Assembly (NCBI GenBank): GCA_041609995.1
Contig: JBFIPU010000066.1
Location: 1 to 15,241 of the forward strand
Direction of reading: 5' to 3'
DNA length: 15,241 bases
Origin: JABDOU01 sp041609995
GTDB taxonomy: Bacteria; Actinomycetota; Acidimicrobiia; Spongiisociales; SHLN01
Shown: piece after piece, positions 14,063 through 15,241 of the stretch
Numbering within the stretch: position 1 is the stretch's first letter
Layout of the letters: each line of letters opens with the position of its first letter
Made by a program: the position numbers and the translations under genes
Notes under the pieces: generated by a model
Databases searched by the model: none
The model's input: only the letters and a program-made list of their open reading frames with translations
Told to the model about the DNA's origin: nothing

Positions 14063-14333
14063 ACCTCCCGATCGGAGTCCGACCGATGGCTCCCCTAGCG
14101 ACGACGTTTCTAGCGGTGGACGACAGCGCTGATGTGCCGCGGGCCCGTCAGAACGTCTTCAGCCACTTTCGCAGCGAAGAAACCCCGATGGCGCAGGGAA
14201 GCGAACCCGAGTAGCAGAATCCGCCCGCTCCCCCTCTCCTCACGGCGGACCAAGCCCAGGAACAAAAGGACCGAGATGACTCCGGTCCCGGTACCGATTA
14301 TCCCCGAAACCCCACAGTTGACTCAGGTTCGGC
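14063..14333. other. 271-bp intergenic region without a confident gene
   Basis: The gap lies between the acidic hypothetical protein and the cyclase-family gene. It holds a minus-strand frame open from 14322 to 14113 (70 codons, no ATG/GTG start, one hydrophobic Gly-rich helix followed by RREER). It also holds a plus-strand ATG frame at 14086-14214 (42 residues). Neither has a ribosome binding site. A weak 5-bp stem (ATCGG...CCGAT) near 14070-14088 lacks a T tail. Confidence 0.5.
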
Positions 14334-14984
14334 TCAGCCACGGCTCAGCACAGCCCGCGCCGGTGCCCCATCGGCGCCGGGAGCCAGTAGGGGAAGCACC
14401 GCCAGCTCATAGCGCCCGGGAGCCACACCCAGCAGGTCGAGGCTCTCGACGACTGCAACATCCGCCCCGAGCAACATCCTGTGCACCGGGAAATCCCGCT
14501 CATCGGCATCGAAAGGTTCGACCGACAAATAATCGATCCCGACGAGCTTGACTCGACGGTCCAGGCACCACTCGGCTCCCGATTCGTCGAACGCCACGTA
14601 TTCCGTCCGAAATTCGACGTTGCCTTTCGACCAACCGGAGTTCTCGGTCTTGACGATCAGCCGCTCGACGTGTTCTTGCACCGCGCTCTCCTGCAAGAGC
14701 CCCCCGGTGATGACAGACGTTCCGGCGGGGATCTCGATCACCTGTACCGGCCCCACCAACGCGTCGAGCGGAACCGATTCGATTCCACCCGCCTCCGGCA
14801 GAAAGTGGTTGGGAGCATCCACATGGGTTCCGGCATGGGCCCCGAGCCGAAACTCGGAAACATTCATCCCGTCTCCTCGATCGATGCTCACCAGCAGGTT
14901 TCGCTCGAAGCGTTCGACCACCCCCGGCCACGTCACCAAATCCGCCGAGAGCGGGGCTGAGATGTCGATGAAGACGCGGCCCAT
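14334..14984 (-). CDS. Cyclase / kynurenine formamidase-family metal hydrolase
   Basis: This 216-residue protein of the 'putative cyclase' (PF04199-type) fold includes arylformamidase KynB and isatin hydrolase. The family's metal-binding motif is intact: HAGTHVDAPNHF with His50, His54, Asp56 and His60. The C-terminal motif includes His168 (VHRMLLG) and Glu180 (VVESLDLLG), the expected catalytic pair, and GIDYLSVEP at 149-157. The N-terminus FIDISAPLSADLVTWPG is the usual start of the family. The ATG at 14984 has no strong ribosome binding site. The substrate cannot be read from the sequence. A TrpG/PabA gene next door makes a link to tryptophan or anthranilate metabolism tempting, but family members act on diverse amides and lactones. 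Confidence 0.88.
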   Translation of the reverse strand: MGRVFIDISAPLSADLVTWPGVVERFERNLLVSIDRGDGMNVSEFRLGAHAGTHVDAPNHFLPEAGGIESVPLDALVGPVQVIEIPAGTSVITGGLLQESAVQEHVERLIVKTENSGWSKGNVEFRTEYVAFDESGAEWCLDRRVKLVGIDYLSVEPFDADERDFPVHRMLLGADVAVVESLDLLGVAPGRYELAVLPLLAPGADGAPARAVLSRG

Positions 14985-15049
14985 GGTCCGAGGCTAGAGG
15001 AATTAGCCAGTGATACAGCCGTCACCGATCGGCCGAGGGCGAGGGTTTT

Positions 15050-15117
15050 TCAACCAGCTCCGAGTCGTCAGACGAGGAAGTTCCTCAACCAGCTCCGAGT
15101 CGTCAGACGAGGAAGTT
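15050..15117. repeat. 33-bp perfect tandem direct repeat (period 35) at the 3' end of trpG/pabA
   Basis: Copies at 15050-15082 and 15085-15117 are identical and separated by cc. The copy at 15085 spans the last four codons and stop of the minus-strand amidotransferase gene plus 18 bp beyond it. The other copy is a non-coding duplicate just downstream. Each copy contains the 11-nt palindrome TCGTCAGACGA. Confidence 0.93.
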
Positions 15118-15241
15118 TTTGAGCATCGCCATTCCCTCGGCTGTCATGATCGATTCCGGGTGGAACTGCACCCCGACGATCGGCAGTTCGGTGTGGCGCA
15201 GGCCCTGAACCACCCCATCCTCCGAGCGAGCAGTCACCTCC
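15103..15241 (-). CDS. trpG: Glutamine amidotransferase of anthranilate/aminodeoxychorismate synthase, C-terminal end
   Basis: Only the last 45 residues are in the window; the gene begins beyond base 15241. They contain GVQFHPESIMTAEGMAMLKN, the class I glutamine amidotransferase ending in which His27 and Glu29 (partial numbering) complete the Cys-His-Glu triad. The ESIMT...GMAMLKNFL pattern is typical of component II of anthranilate synthase (TrpG) or aminodeoxychorismate synthase (PabA), which supply ammonia to chorismate. In many actinobacteria one protein serves both. The gene points toward the kinase operon, as trpG does toward pknB in M. tuberculosis. The stop codon lies inside the duplicated 33-bp repeat. 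TrpG versus PabA cannot be decided here. Confidence 0.9.
   Translation of the reverse strand, partial: EVTARSEDGVVQGLRHTELPIVGVQFHPESIMTAEGMAMLKNFLV

Noticed and set aside
14190..14230. Possible tRNA fragment (GCGAACCCGAG resembles a T-loop)
   Set aside because: No acceptor stem, anticodon arm or CCA context could be built around it on either strand.
14132..14551. 139-codon plus-strand frame near the cyclase gene
   Set aside because: Arg/Pro-rich, largely antisense to the cyclase-family gene, and without a ribosome binding site.
15050..15117. CRISPR array
   Set aside because: Only two copies separated by 2 bp, overlapping a gene end; this is a tandem duplication, not repeat-spacer structure.

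Overview
The window is GC-rich, densely packed bacterial chromosome that reads as Actinomycetota. The main reason is the classic actinobacterial cell-growth cluster fhaA-fhaB-pstP-rodA-pbpA-pknB, with a PASTA-domain kinase. Frequent GTG/TTG starts and chained stop/start overlaps fit this. The detailed differences from mycobacteria and streptomycetes (one kinase, soluble phosphatase, very short FhaA) suggest a deeper lineage such as Acidimicrobiia, but that placement is inference. No rRNA, tRNA, IS element, phage gene or CRISPR array was seen.

Layout. (1) 2-1710, plus strand: the 3' part of an OmpR-type response regulator, overlapping by 4 nt a sensor histidine kinase with almost no extracytoplasmic domain. 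(2) 1775-5231, minus strand: a three-gene operon for E1alpha, E1beta and E2 of a branched-chain 2-oxoacid dehydrogenase complex; no E3 lies in the window. (3) 5232-5373: divergent promoter region. (4) 5374-11857, plus strand: a translationally coupled operon of two FHA proteins, a PP2C phosphatase, a SEDS glycosyltransferase, a class B PBP and a PASTA Ser/Thr kinase, every junction overlapping by 1 or 4 nt. A MutY-type adenine glycosylase follows 3 nt later, then a strong hairpin terminator. (5) 12771-14062: two unrecognised genes transcribed divergently from a 215-bp intergenic region. That region carries two tandem 18-bp palindromes matching the Rex (NADH/NAD+ sensor) operator consensus, 22 bp apart. 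(6) 14334-14984, minus: a cyclase / kynurenine formamidase family hydrolase. (7) 15103-end, minus: the 3' end of a TrpG/PabA glutamine amidotransferase, whose last codons and downstream bases are duplicated in a 33-bp tandem repeat.

How the genes work together. Region 4 is a phospho-signalling module coupled to peptidoglycan synthesis. PknB would sense muropeptides or lipid II through its external PASTA domains and phosphorylate cytoplasmic targets that the FHA proteins read. The PP2C enzyme would reverse the marks, and RodA and PbpA would be the polymerase/transpeptidase pair. Region 2 makes branched acyl-CoAs from Val/Leu/Ile, which feed branched fatty acid synthesis or catabolism. In M. 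tuberculosis trpG also converges on the pknB cluster, so the arrangement here looks like an ancestral neighbourhood with several genes inserted.

The observation most worth following is the double Rex/CRP-like operator in front of an uncharacterised two-TM protein at 12771-13460. It suggests a redox-controlled envelope protein of unknown function.
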